Positions 37,118 through 45,857 are shown, counted from the first letter of the stretch. The stretch is 64,000 bases of DNA from Idiomarina aminovorans (GCF_023155095.1 NZ_JAKNDA010000003.1:62001-126000), one strand, 5' to 3'. The notes: generated by a model not told the origin, from the letters alone. Numbers and translations: made by a program.

Positions 37118-38901
37118 TTAAAGCGGCGCGCAGCACCTTTACCGGAGTTGCGCTTAGGACCGCCTCGGGCATCACGGTCACGCGGTGGACGCGGTGCTCG
37201 TTTAACTTGCTCATCACTTAGCTCAATACCCATTGGCTGCTGGCGCACGCGGGCTTTTTTCAGTACATGCACAATGTCTTTTGGCATACCTTTTGGCAGT
37301 TGCACCAAAGAGTGATTATCAAATAACTGAATTTGACCAATATACTTGCTGTCCATTGAAGCTTCGTTAGCAATAGCGCCAACGATATCCCCCGGACGAG
37401 CACCATGCTCACGGCCTACCTGAATTTTGTAGGTTTCAAAGTCTACGTCTGCCGCACGGCTCGTGGTGCGCTCTGCACGAGGTTTGCGCTTATCACCACG
37501 CTCACTGCGTTCATTACGACCAGAACGTTCGCTACGCTCGCTGCGTGCTTCACGTACCTGACGGTCTTCTTTCAGGAACAATGGACGCTGTTCGTTATGC
37601 TGAGCCAATAACGCTAATGCAATTTCTTCAGCATTTAACTCTGACTGCTCCAGCCACTGGGCTAACAATTTCTCTAACTTAGGTTTATCAGCGCTCGCGG
37701 TTTCCGGAGCCAATGATGCTTGCAGTTTTTCCAGTAATTGCTGCTGACGATACTTGCTTAATTCATTTGCGTTTGGCACGTCAAAAAACTCAACCGGTGC
37801 ATTGGTTAAGCGCTCATAATGACGTAACAAATGACGCTCTTTTGCACGGAAGAACAAAATGGCTTCGCCTGAACGACCTGCGCGGCCTGTACGCCCAATA
37901 CGGTGCACGTATGATTCAGTGTCACTCGGTAAGTCGTAGTTAATAACATGCGTAATTTCAGGAACGTCTAAACCACGGGCAACCACATCGGTTCCGACCA
38001 GAATTTCAATGTGTCCGCTGCGTAACTGACTGACCGTCTGCTCACGCTGAGCCTGGTTTAAATCACCACTTAATGGCGCCGCTTTAAAGCCGTTACGTTG
38101 CAGAAGCTCAGCCACATCCATGGTGTCCTGACGGGTACGTACGAAAATTAACGCACGCTGATAAGGCGTCACTTCTAATAAGCGCGTAAGCGCAGTCATT
38201 TTAGTCATTCCCTGGACTTTCCAGGCTTTCTGCTTAATGGTCGCTTTTTCGCGGGCAATGGCTTCAATCTGAATGTTCAGCGGATCTTTCAGGAAGGTTT
38301 TTGCCAGTTTACGAATCGCATTTGGCATGGTTGCTGAGAATAATGCGCGTTGCGCATGACCCGGCACAGCTTTCAGTATGGTTTCGATATCTTCAACAAA
38401 GCCCATGTTCAGCATTTCGTCGGCTTCATCCAGAACACCAACTTTCAAACCATCCAGCTGCAGAACATTTTTATTTAATAAATCGATTAGGCGACCCGGA
38501 GTACCGACGACAATCGAGGTGCCCTGTTTCAACGCTTTAACCTGAGGTCCAAATGGTGCACCACCGTAAACAGTTGCGACACCAACGCCACGCATTTTCG
38601 CAGCAAAACCTTCCAGCGCTTCAGCTACCTGAATAGCCAGCTCACGAGTTGGGGTAACCACAAGTACCTGAGTTTGTTTAACCGATGCATCAATTTTTGC
38701 CAGTGCAGGTAAGCCAAACGCAGCGGTTTTACCAGTACCGGTCTGAGCTTCGCCCAGTACATCCTGACCGTCAAGCAAGGCCGGAATAGCTTGCAACTGA
38801 ATAGGAGTCGGCGTTAGAAACTGCATTTCGTTTAATTGTTCAAGCACAGAACTGGGTAGAGCCATGTCGTTAAACGACAGACCCGGTTGGATATCTGACA
38901 T
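37114..38901 (-). CDS. deaD: DEAD-box RNA helicase DeaD/CsdA
   Basis: A 595-residue helicase with all motifs: TPTPIQLQAI (Q), AQTGTGKT (I), PTRELA, TPGRLID, DEAD, SAT, RGLDVPEITHVINYD and HRIGRTGR. After the core comes a helical region, then a Ser/Arg/Glu-rich repeat stretch (RSERSERSGRNERSERG), a DbpA-like RNA-binding fold (YKIQVGREHGARPGDIVGAI...) and a basic tail ending ARRFN. This is the CsdA layout, active in ribosome assembly and cold-adapted mRNA turnover. A long structured leader precedes it. GTGAG lies ahead of the ATG. Confidence 0.94.
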   Translation of the reverse strand: MSDIQPGLSFNDMALPSSVLEQLNEMQFLTPTPIQLQAIPALLDGQDVLGEAQTGTGKTAAFGLPALAKIDASVKQTQVLVVTPTRELAIQVAEALEGFAAKMRGVGVATVYGGAPFGPQVKALKQGTSIVVGTPGRLIDLLNKNVLQLDGLKVGVLDEADEMLNMGFVEDIETILKAVPGHAQRALFSATMPNAIRKLAKTFLKDPLNIQIEAIAREKATIKQKAWKVQGMTKMTALTRLLEVTPYQRALIFVRTRQDTMDVAELLQRNGFKAAPLSGDLNQAQREQTVSQLRSGHIEILVGTDVVARGLDVPEITHVINYDLPSDTESYVHRIGRTGRAGRSGEAILFFRAKERHLLRHYERLTNAPVEFFDVPNANELSKYRQQQLLEKLQASLAPETASADKPKLEKLLAQWLEQSELNAEEIALALLAQHNEQRPLFLKEDRQVREARSERSERSGRNERSERGDKRKPRAERTTSRAADVDFETYKIQVGREHGARPGDIVGAIANEASMDSKYIGQIQLFDNHSLVQLPKGMPKDIVHVLKKARVRQQPMGIELSDEQVKRAPRPPRDRDARGGPKRNSGKGAARRFN

Positions 38902-39076
38902 ATTTATCTCACTTTATTCCCGTTTGCCCATTGGCAAACACAACAAAAAAGGGGTATGGCCCGGCAACAGGAATCAGTGTTCAGTCTCTAAACTGGCTGG
39001 ACTGAAATCAGGCGCTGCAACCCCACGAATCAAGGGTGACCGCTGCCTCATCAGTTATGCGGTGTTCCTTGAGGAA
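38902..39076 (-). promoter_or_regulatory. Long structured 5' leader of deaD
   Basis: From the predicted transcription start near 39076 to the ATG there are about 175 untranslated bases. The stretch can form several hairpins: a 7-base-pair one with spacer at 38980-39006 (TTCAGTC with GACTGAA), and a perfect 7-base-pair, 4-base-loop one at 38922-38939 (GTTTGCC with GGCAAAC) just before the ribosome site. A further one at 39059-39080 overlaps the start region. A C-run followed by six Us (minus strand, about 38945-38954) might act as a weak attenuator. E. coli csdA also has a long cold-responsive leader. No other gene or tRNA is seen between deaD and gabD. Confidence 0.5.
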
Positions 39077-39082
39077 CCGCGA

Positions 39083-39110
39083 ATTATACTTTTTTTTATC
39101 TGAAAAGCAA
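39083..39110 (-). promoter_or_regulatory. Sigma-70-type promoter for deaD
   Basis: On the minus strand TTGCTT (39110-39105) is followed after 16 bases by a consensus TATAAT (39088-39083). Transcription should start near 39076. The -10 is perfect and the -35 matches four of six. The spacer is A-rich. Confidence 0.7.
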
Positions 39111-39137
39111 CGCATTTGAGTTTTTTTCATCAAACAC

Positions 39138-39160
39138 CGATAATTCCGTCAAAATTATCG
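39138..39160. promoter_or_regulatory. Perfect inverted repeat before gabD, candidate operator
   Basis: CGATAATT (39138-39145) and AATTATCG (39153-39160) are exact reverse complements separated by 7 bases. The site is about 70 bases before the gabD ATG. It also lies 28 bases upstream of the deaD -35 on the other strand. The size and symmetry fit a dimeric repressor such as a TetR or LacI-type protein, but no regulator gene is adjacent. The functional call is inference. Confidence 0.5.
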
Positions 39161-39227
39161 AAAAAATTGAACCATTCCTGCTTATATTGCCTACATTAAT
39201 AGAGTTATTCTCAAATTTGGAGGCATT

Positions 39228-40685
39228 ATGTCAGCACATTCTATGTCATCGTTGACCATGAACGACTGCTTTATTGACGGTCACTGGGTTCCAACAGACA
39301 ACCGTTTCTCAGTGACTAACCCCGCAACCGGCGAAGTATTAGCCGAAGTTGCCGACGCTGACGACGACCTAACTCAACGCGCCATTAATAGTGCCGAAAC
39401 GGCGTTGCAAAAATGGCGCAGAACCACGGCCCGCGAACGTGCACTGTTACTGCGTAACTGGTACGAAGCCATGATGGAAAACAAGCAGGCGCTGGGCGAA
39501 TTAATGAGTGCCGAACAAGGCAAACCCGTTGCCGAGGCAGTGGGCGAAGTTGAATACGGAGCCAGTTTTGTGGACTGGTTTGCCGGAGAAGCAGAGCGCA
39601 TCAATGGTGATGTTCTACCGCTAACCGATAGCAGCAAGAAGGTTTTGGTTACCAAAGAGCCTGTTGGCGTTTGTGCCGCTGTTACTCCCTGGAACTTTCC
39701 CAATGCCATGATCACCCGCAAAATTGCGCCAGCATTAGCGGCAGGGTGCACTATCGTGGTTAAGCCGCCACAATTGACCCCGCTTTCCAGTCTTGCTTTG
39801 GCGCAACTGGCCAGCGAAGTCGGCATTCCCGATGGCGTCATTAATATCATTCCAACCAGCGATGCGAAAACCGTCGGCAAACGTTTAGCCACGTCACCTC
39901 AGGTTCGTAAACTATCTTTTACCGGCTCTACCGGCGTTGGCAAAATTTTGATGCAACAATGTTCTGAGCACATCACCAAGTTATCACTTGAACTTGGCGG
40001 CAACGCGCCGTTTATTGTCTTTGACGATGCTGATGTTGAACAGGCCGCTGAGCAGTTAATTGCCTGCAAGTTCCGCAATGGCGGGCAGACCTGTGTATCG
40101 GCAAACAGAGTGCTGGTGCAGCAGTCCGTCGCTGAAAAATTCACCAATGCTTTAGTCAGTAAAGTTAAAGCTTTAAAAGTAGGACCGGGCACAGAAGACA
40201 ATGTCGATTTAGGTCCGCTTATCGATCAGGACGCGGTTGATAAAGTTCAACGCTTGGTTCTTGCGGCTAAATCTGATGGTGCAACCATAGTAACCGGTGG
40301 TTCAGTCATGACCGAACTGGGTGATCTCTTCTACGCCCCAACGGTCGTGACTGGCGTTACCGAGGAAATGGATATCAGTGCCGAGGAAATTTTTGGACCA
40401 GTGGTTGCTATCAACACCTTTGAAACAGAAGAAGAAGGCATAGAAAAAGCCAACAATACACCGTTTGGACTGGCGTCATATTTTGCAGCGAAAGATACCG
40501 CTCGTATTTTCCGCGTGAGTGAAGCGCTTGAATACGGCATGGTGGGTGTTAACACGGGCGGCATCTCACATGCTTACAATCCGTTTGGCGGTATTAAGGA
40601 GTCGGGTGTTGGCCGTGAAGGTTCCAAATATGGTATTGACGAGTATCTGGAATTGAAAACGACTACCATTGGCGGACTTGAATGA
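39228..40685 (+). CDS. gabD: NAD(P)-dependent succinate-semialdehyde dehydrogenase
   Basis: A 485-residue aldehyde dehydrogenase close to GabD, which oxidises succinate semialdehyde from GABA or related catabolism. Motifs: VGVCAAVTPWNFPNAMITRKIAPALAAGCTIVVKP, FTGSTGVGK, LELGGNAPFIVFDDAD with the general base Glu, and the catalytic cysteine in FRNGGQTCVSANR. TTTGGAGG precedes the ATG. It overlaps the next aldehyde dehydrogenase gene by 4 bases. No gabT or GABA permease is nearby, so the physiological source of substrate is open. Confidence 0.87.
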   Translation: MSAHSMSSLTMNDCFIDGHWVPTDNRFSVTNPATGEVLAEVADADDDLTQRAINSAETALQKWRRTTARERALLLRNWYEAMMENKQALGELMSAEQGKPVAEAVGEVEYGASFVDWFAGEAERINGDVLPLTDSSKKVLVTKEPVGVCAAVTPWNFPNAMITRKIAPALAAGCTIVVKPPQLTPLSSLALAQLASEVGIPDGVINIIPTSDAKTVGKRLATSPQVRKLSFTGSTGVGKILMQQCSEHITKLSLELGGNAPFIVFDDADVEQAAEQLIACKFRNGGQTCVSANRVLVQQSVAEKFTNALVSKVKALKVGPGTEDNVDLGPLIDQDAVDKVQRLVLAAKSDGATIVTGGSVMTELGDLFYAPTVVTGVTEEMDISAEEIFGPVVAINTFETEEEGIEKANNTPFGLASYFAAKDTARIFRVSEALEYGMVGVNTGGISHAYNPFGGIKESGVGREGSKYGIDEYLELKTTTIGGLE

Positions 40686-42055
40686 ACCCGTTTGAAAAGA
40701 CACTCAAACAATTAAAAAGCCATTTTGACAGCGGGCTCACCCGTCCGCTGTCGTGGCGTTCAAATCAGCTTGAGCAGCTTCAGCGTTTTCTCACCGAAAA
40801 TGAAAAGTCGTTGTTAAAAGCACTCAAAAGTGACCTCAACAAACACCCTAGTGAAGCCCGCTTAACCGAATTACAATTTCTGCAAAGCGACATTAAACAG
40901 ACCATTAAAGCTTTGCCGAAATGGAACAAAGCTCGAACAGTCAGTAACCCTTTACTGGCCTGGCCCGCTAACAGTCAGTTAGTTCCTGAACCTTTGGGGA
41001 CTATATTAATTTTAGGTGCGTGGAACTATCCCTTACAGTTACTGCTTGCGCCGTTAATTGCTGCCATTGCCGCTGGCAATTGTGCGGTAATAAAACCTTC
41101 TGAACACGCCACAGCAACAGCCGACTTACTCGCACGCCAGTTGCCCGACTACCTGGATAATTCGGCGATAAAAATAGTCACCGGAGCAGTCACTGAGTCA
41201 CAACAACTTACCGCACTGCCTTTTGACCATATTTTTTATACCGGCGGTGAACAAGCAGCCAAAGCAATTATGGCCGCTGCCGCTGAAAATTTAACGCCGG
41301 TTACGCTCGAGCTCGGCGGCAAAAGTCCGGCTGTCGTTTTAGCTGATGCACCGATTCAGGTCGCGGCCCGTCGTATTGTCTGGGGTAAATTTCTCAATGC
41401 CGGCCAAACCTGTATAGCCCCGGATTATGTACTGGCAGAAGACAGTATTAAAGAACAACTCATTGCAGCAATGAAGCAGGAGTTAATTAATTTTTACGGT
41501 AAAGATCCTCAGCAAAGCGATGGTTATGGCAGAATCATTCACCAAAATCACTGGCAGCGTCTGACACAAATGCTGGAAGACGAAGACGTGGTTGTCGGCG
41601 GCGATTCTGACAAAAACGAGTGTTACATTGCGCCCACCATAGTGGATGGCGTAAAAAACAATAGTGCTTTGATGCAGGAAGAAATTTTTGGCCCAATACT
41701 TCCGGTGTTAACCATTAAGTCGGCAGCAGATGCTATTGAAAAAATTCATTGTCATCCAAAACCACTGGCGCTTTACGTTTTTAGTAACAACCCGCGACTG
41801 CTCGATTTGTTTACCCAGCAAGTGTCTGCCGGTAATGTTTGTTACAACGACACACTCATGTTTATGCTCAATGATGAAATGCCTTTTGGCGGTGTCGGTC
41901 AAAGCGGTATGGGTCGTTATCATGGCAAATGGGGCTTTGATACATTTAGCCACCTAAAGCCGATAATGAAACGCAGTTTCCGGTTTGATGTTGCTTTGCG
42001 TTACCCGCCTTACAGCAAATTTAAAGACAAAATCTTGTCCTGGTTTAGTCATTAG
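40682..42055 (+). CDS. ALDH3-type aldehyde dehydrogenase
   Basis: A 457-residue enzyme of the short ALDH3 group, which includes fatty-aldehyde and coniferyl-aldehyde dehydrogenases. Signatures: PEPLGTILILGAWNYPLQLLLAPLIAAIAAGNCAVIKPSE, VTLELGGKSPAVVLADA, the catalytic cysteine in FLNAGQTCIAPDY, and MPFGGVGQSGMGRYHGKWGFDTFSH near the end. It is coupled to gabD by an ATGA overlap. Substrate probably a medium or long aliphatic or aromatic aldehyde; not determinable here. Confidence 0.87.
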   Translation: MNPFEKTLKQLKSHFDSGLTRPLSWRSNQLEQLQRFLTENEKSLLKALKSDLNKHPSEARLTELQFLQSDIKQTIKALPKWNKARTVSNPLLAWPANSQLVPEPLGTILILGAWNYPLQLLLAPLIAAIAAGNCAVIKPSEHATATADLLARQLPDYLDNSAIKIVTGAVTESQQLTALPFDHIFYTGGEQAAKAIMAAAAENLTPVTLELGGKSPAVVLADAPIQVAARRIVWGKFLNAGQTCIAPDYVLAEDSIKEQLIAAMKQELINFYGKDPQQSDGYGRIIHQNHWQRLTQMLEDEDVVVGGDSDKNECYIAPTIVDGVKNNSALMQEEIFGPILPVLTIKSAADAIEKIHCHPKPLALYVFSNNPRLLDLFTQQVSAGNVCYNDTLMFMLNDEMPFGGVGQSGMGRYHGKWGFDTFSHLKPIMKRSFRFDVALRYPPYSKFKDKILSWFSH

Positions 42056-42139
42056 CCATTGAAATTCCGAGCTCGTGTCTGCATATCCTTGGTAACCAGA
42101 ATTAAAATGATTAAACAGTAACAGGAGCACACATAGCTA

Positions 42140-42991
42140 ATGTCCGAATCCAATATCGTTAACGTTGACTTGCAAAATTTCCAGCAGGTTTTGCTGGAAG
42201 GTTCAAAAGAAAAACTGGTTATTATCGATTTTTGGGCAGATTGGTGTGAGCCTTGCAAACAGTTGATGCCAGTACTTGAAAAACTGGCCTCGCAGTACAG
42301 TAACCAAGTTATTCTGGCTAAAATAAACTGTGATGAACAACAGGAGCTGGCCGGACAGTTTGGTATTCGCAGTTTACCTACTGTCGCCTTTTTCAAAGAC
42401 GGTCAGCCGGTTGACAGTTTCGGCGGAGTGAAAACCGAAGGTGAAATTCGGGAAATTCTTGATAAGCACCTGCCAAGCCCATCAGATGACTTAATTCAGC
42501 AGGCTCAGACAGCAATGGCTGAAGGCGATGCCAATCAGGCCTATACCCTGGTCAAACAGGCCTACGATATTGATAGCAACAATATGCAGGCGCTGAAACT
42601 TTTAGCCGAAGCCTCGGTGGACGCCGGCCGACTTGATCAGGCTAAAGAGCTCATTGCTAAAATTCCTATGGTGGAGCACGACAGCGATTATCAACGCATC
42701 AAAGGTAAATTTGAGTTAGCGGAGGATGCTGCTGACTCGCCGGAACTAAGAGCACTGCAAGAGCAAGTCAACAGTCAACCCAATGATTTAGCTTTAAAGC
42801 TACAGCTGGCTCTTAAGTTTCACGAAGCGCACCGCGATGAAGAAGCACTGCAATTGGTTTTCACCGTACTGAATAGAGACGTTAATTTTACCGACGCAAA
42901 AAAATATGCACTGGACATTATTAACGCTTTGCCTGACGGTGATCCGCTGGCTGCAATCTATCGTAGAAAGCTTTATAGCACTATGTATTAA
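42140..42991 (+). CDS. cnoX: Thioredoxin-TPR co-chaperone CnoX/YbbN-like, with intact CxxC
   Basis: A 283-residue protein with a thioredoxin domain (residues 1-115; VIIDFWADWCEPCKQLMPVLEKL, then FGIRSLPTVAFFKDGQPVDSFGG) followed by TPR-like helices to the end. This is the CnoX/YbbN layout, a holdase that passes clients to GroEL and DnaK. E. coli YbbN has lost the first active-site cysteine, but here WCEPC is complete, so thioredoxin activity is possible. An intrinsic terminator follows the stop. Confidence 0.88.
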   Translation: MSESNIVNVDLQNFQQVLLEGSKEKLVIIDFWADWCEPCKQLMPVLEKLASQYSNQVILAKINCDEQQELAGQFGIRSLPTVAFFKDGQPVDSFGGVKTEGEIREILDKHLPSPSDDLIQQAQTAMAEGDANQAYTLVKQAYDIDSNNMQALKLLAEASVDAGRLDQAKELIAKIPMVEHDSDYQRIKGKFELAEDAADSPELRALQEQVNSQPNDLALKLQLALKFHEAHRDEEALQLVFTVLNRDVNFTDAKKYALDIINALPDGDPLAAIYRRKLYSTMY

Positions 42992-43012
42992 TGGCTGTTC
43001 ACAGCAACTTTG

Positions 43013-43039
43013 GCCGACTTCCCCAGTCGGCTTTTTTTT
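43013..43039 (+). terminator. Intrinsic terminator after cnoX, abutting zapE
   Basis: GCCGACT (43013-43019) pairs with AGTCGGC (43025-43031) around a 5-base loop, and eight Ts follow. It ends only a few bases before the earliest plausible zapE start, so zapE needs its own promoter inside or just beyond it, or depends on read-through. Confidence 0.9.
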
Positions 43040-43066
43040 ATTATGACCTTTCACGATAATCGAGTC

Positions 43067-44188
43067 ATGCAAGAAACCTATAACCAACAGCTTCGCTCTG
43101 GTGTACTGCAAGCCGATGACTATCAACACCTTGCTGTACAGGCCCTGCAGCAGCGGCTGAATGAACTTGCCCGGGGCAACAAAGTAGAAAGCCTTTATCT
43201 GTTCGGCCCGGTCGGCCGGGGCAAAACTTTATTGATGGACATGTTCTATCAACGTCTCCCCAAAAGTCAGGCGATACGACTGCACTACCACCATTTTATG
43301 GCCAGGATCCATCAGGAACTTAACCAATACCAAGGGGAAACCGACCCCATGCAGGTCATAGCCGAATTCTGGGCTCGTCGCTACTCTATTATTTGTCTTG
43401 ATGAATTTTTTGTTGAAGACATCGGTGATGCCATGATTTTAGCGCGCCTTTGGGAACAACTGTTTCACCAAGGTGTCAGCTTAGTCACAACCTCAAATGC
43501 ACCGCCGGATGAACTTTACAAAGGGGGCTTGGCGCGTCACCGATTTGAACCCACGATAGATTTACTGAATAAAGAGTGCGAGTGCCTGGATTTAGGTTTC
43601 GGCATTGATTATCGACGCCTCAAAAACACAGACTGGCCTTATTACCTGAAGCACGGAGAGCTAAAACAGTTACGCTCGGTTGCCGAAAAGCAGTTTGGCA
43701 AAACCAAACCATTATCGTCTGTTACGGTTATGAACCGGCAGGTTCACTGCCTATGGCGAAATGATAGCGTCATTGGCTTCGACTTTATGGCACTCTGCTC
43801 AGGCCCAAGAAGCCAACGTGACTATATGGAATTAGCCAATACATATTCTGCCATTGCTGTGCACCATGTTCCTGCGTTCACTTATTTACCCGACAAAGAA
43901 CTGGTACACGGCGTTGAAGAAACCTATCAGCGCGAACATCAAGAAAATATTGTCAGCCGGCTAGATAACGAAGCACGGCGTTTTATTGCATTAGTTGACG
44001 AGTGTTATGACCGCAGGTGTCTGCTGATGATTACCGCAGAAACCGACATCGATAAACTTTATCAGGCCAAACAACTGGCTTTCCCGTTTAGGCGTTGTGT
44101 TTCGAGGCTTTTTGAGATGCAACAGTGGGAACATTCAGCAAAAGAAAACACGCTGGTAAAAAGACGCCAATCTGTTCCAGAGAGCTAA
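43067..44188 (+). CDS. zapE: AFG1-like ATPase, probable cell-division protein ZapE
   Basis: A P-loop ATPase of the AFG1/LACE1 family (about 373 residues). Walker A is YLFGPVGRGKTLLMDMF, Walker B is IICLDEFFVEDIGDAM, followed by VTTSNAPPDELYKGGL and the sensor-like RRFIALVDECYDR. ZapE in E. coli localises to the constriction site and affects Z-ring stability. I place the start at the ATG of MQETYNQQL (43067), where homologues begin. The frame is open from 43010 through the terminator, with another ATG at 43043 that lacks a ribosome site. Confidence 0.85.
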   Translation: MQETYNQQLRSGVLQADDYQHLAVQALQQRLNELARGNKVESLYLFGPVGRGKTLLMDMFYQRLPKSQAIRLHYHHFMARIHQELNQYQGETDPMQVIAEFWARRYSIICLDEFFVEDIGDAMILARLWEQLFHQGVSLVTTSNAPPDELYKGGLARHRFEPTIDLLNKECECLDLGFGIDYRRLKNTDWPYYLKHGELKQLRSVAEKQFGKTKPLSSVTVMNRQVHCLWRNDSVIGFDFMALCSGPRSQRDYMELANTYSAIAVHHVPAFTYLPDKELVHGVEETYQREHQENIVSRLDNEARRFIALVDECYDRRCLLMITAETDIDKLYQAKQLAFPFRRCVSRLFEMQQWEHSAKENTLVKRRQSVPES

Positions 44189-44212
44189 ATTCCCTGTATT
44201 CACCAGCGTGTT
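44147..44212. repeat. Spaced inverted repeat across the zapE stop
   Basis: AACACGCTGGT (44147-44157) and ACCAGCGTGTT (44202-44212) are exact reverse complements, 11 bases each, with 44 bases between. The left arm lies in the zapE coding end and the right arm in the gap. It could close a long stem at the mRNA 3' end, but no U-run follows, so terminator function is doubtful. The rest of the gap to 44437 holds only repeats near 44362-44407. Confidence 0.5.
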
Positions 44213-44437
44213 AAAACTGAGTTATAAAAAGGTTATATTATTTCTAACAAATTCCAATATTACAATTGTAATGAATGTTAAAATATTTTTTGTTTCCAGG
44301 CCAAATTTCCCGCATTCTGCCGCACAAACAGCCATTCCTCGCTTGCCGTTAAATTGCCGCCTTGCTAGGATTGCTGAAATTTGCTGAACAGCAGCGCTTT
44401 AAAAGCGTTAAAACAATAACCAAAAAGAAGGTTCAGA

Positions 44438-45856
44438 ATGAGCGAACAACGCGATCAATTTAGCTCTAAGATTGGCTTCATATTAGCGGCGGCAGGTTCT
44501 GCCGTCGGTATTGGTAACCTGGTTGGTTTCCCTGTCGCTGCAACCAAGAATGGTGGTGGTGCGTTTTTAATCATCTATGCGTTGTTCGTTGTTTTTATCT
44601 GCATTCCGGTCATGCTCGCCGAAATGGGTTTGGGCCGCCGTGCTCAAAAAAACCCTTTAGGTTCTTACAGAGCATTAGCGCCAAAGAATAACGGTTGGCA
44701 TATTGCTGGCTTACTGGCTGTTATTACGCCGTTCATGATCGCCGTTTTCTACATGGTCATCACGGTTTGGATTTTGGGTTATCTATGGCATTCAATCATC
44801 GGCAATCTCGATATGCTTGCCAACCCGGAATACTTTTCGCAGTTTGTTAACGACTACGGTTTTGTCGGCTTTCTTGTGGCCGTCACTATCATCATCAACG
44901 TAATATTAATTGGTGGCGTCCGACAGGGAATAGAAAAGGCCGCCAAGTTCCTCATGCCAGCTTTGTTTATCATGCTTATTTTGCTGGTAATTTTTGTCCT
45001 TTCTCTGGATAACGCAGTACTCGGACTGGAGTTTTATTTAGTCCCCGACTTTTCAAAAATTGACGGCTCAGTGATAAACGGTGCTTTGTCACAAGCATTC
45101 TTTTCGCTGTCGCTGGGTATGGGCATTTTGATCACTTATGGCTCTTACTTTAGCCGCCGTGATGACATTGTCACTTCCGGTAAATTGGTCGCATTAACGG
45201 ATACCGCGGTCGCCTTTACCGCCGGTTTAATGACGCTTCCGGCAATATTCGCTATTAACCCGAATACCAATCCAGACTCGCTGAGTGACTCATCGGTCAG
45301 TATGATCTTTTCATTCTTCCCCCAAATCTTTATCGCCCTGGAAGGGGTTGTCGGTTATATCGGCGCCAGTATTGCTGCTACGGTCTTTTTCCTGCTGACC
45401 TTTATTGCAGCCATTACTTCATTGGTTTCTATTCTTGAAGTTCCGACCGCAGCGGTTATCGAACAGGCTAAAATCAGCCGTAAAAAAGCCCTGCTTTTTA
45501 TGGGATTAGCCGTTACTGTTTTAACCCTTATTGCCGCCACGTCTTTTGGATTCGTTCCGGCCTTTACCGAGTTTACATTCTACGCAGACACGCCTAAATC
45601 GGTTTTTGATGTCATTTATGACGTTTTTTACGATACTATTTTGCCACTGAATGGCTTATTGATTTGCTTGTTTGTCAGCTTCCACTGGCGCCGTAAAAAT
45701 CTGGATGCAGAGCTTGCCGAAGGGAACCCGGGATACCCGAACACACTATTGGCTAAGTATGTGCGCTTATCCATTAGCACCTTTATTCCATTGATATTAG
45801 CAGCAGTCTTTCTTAATACGGTGCTAACTAAGTTCTTCGCAATCTCTATTTTCTAA
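44438..45856 (+). CDS. Sodium-dependent transporter, NSS (SNF) family
   Basis: A 472-residue membrane protein. The N-terminal NSS signature is exact: FSSKIGFILAAAGSAVGIGNLVGFPVAATKNGGGAFLIIY, with the sodium- and substrate-site residues of the LeuT fold. About 11-12 hydrophobic segments follow. By family it imports an amino acid or similar amine together with Na+; the substrate cannot be read. AAGAAGG precedes the ATG. tmcA starts one base after its stop, so the two are likely co-transcribed. Confidence 0.9.
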   Translation: MSEQRDQFSSKIGFILAAAGSAVGIGNLVGFPVAATKNGGGAFLIIYALFVVFICIPVMLAEMGLGRRAQKNPLGSYRALAPKNNGWHIAGLLAVITPFMIAVFYMVITVWILGYLWHSIIGNLDMLANPEYFSQFVNDYGFVGFLVAVTIIINVILIGGVRQGIEKAAKFLMPALFIMLILLVIFVLSLDNAVLGLEFYLVPDFSKIDGSVINGALSQAFFSLSLGMGILITYGSYFSRRDDIVTSGKLVALTDTAVAFTAGLMTLPAIFAINPNTNPDSLSDSSVSMIFSFFPQIFIALEGVVGYIGASIAATVFFLLTFIAAITSLVSILEVPTAAVIEQAKISRKKALLFMGLAVTVLTLIAATSFGFVPAFTEFTFYADTPKSVFDVIYDVFYDTILPLNGLLICLFVSFHWRRKNLDAELAEGNPGYPNTLLAKYVRLSISTFIPLILAAVFLNTVLTKFFAISIF

Positions 45857-45857
45857 T

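Noticed and set aside
39374-39892. Minus-strand open frame of 172 codons
   Set aside because: Antisense to gabD, which has all ALDH motifs; no ribosome site.
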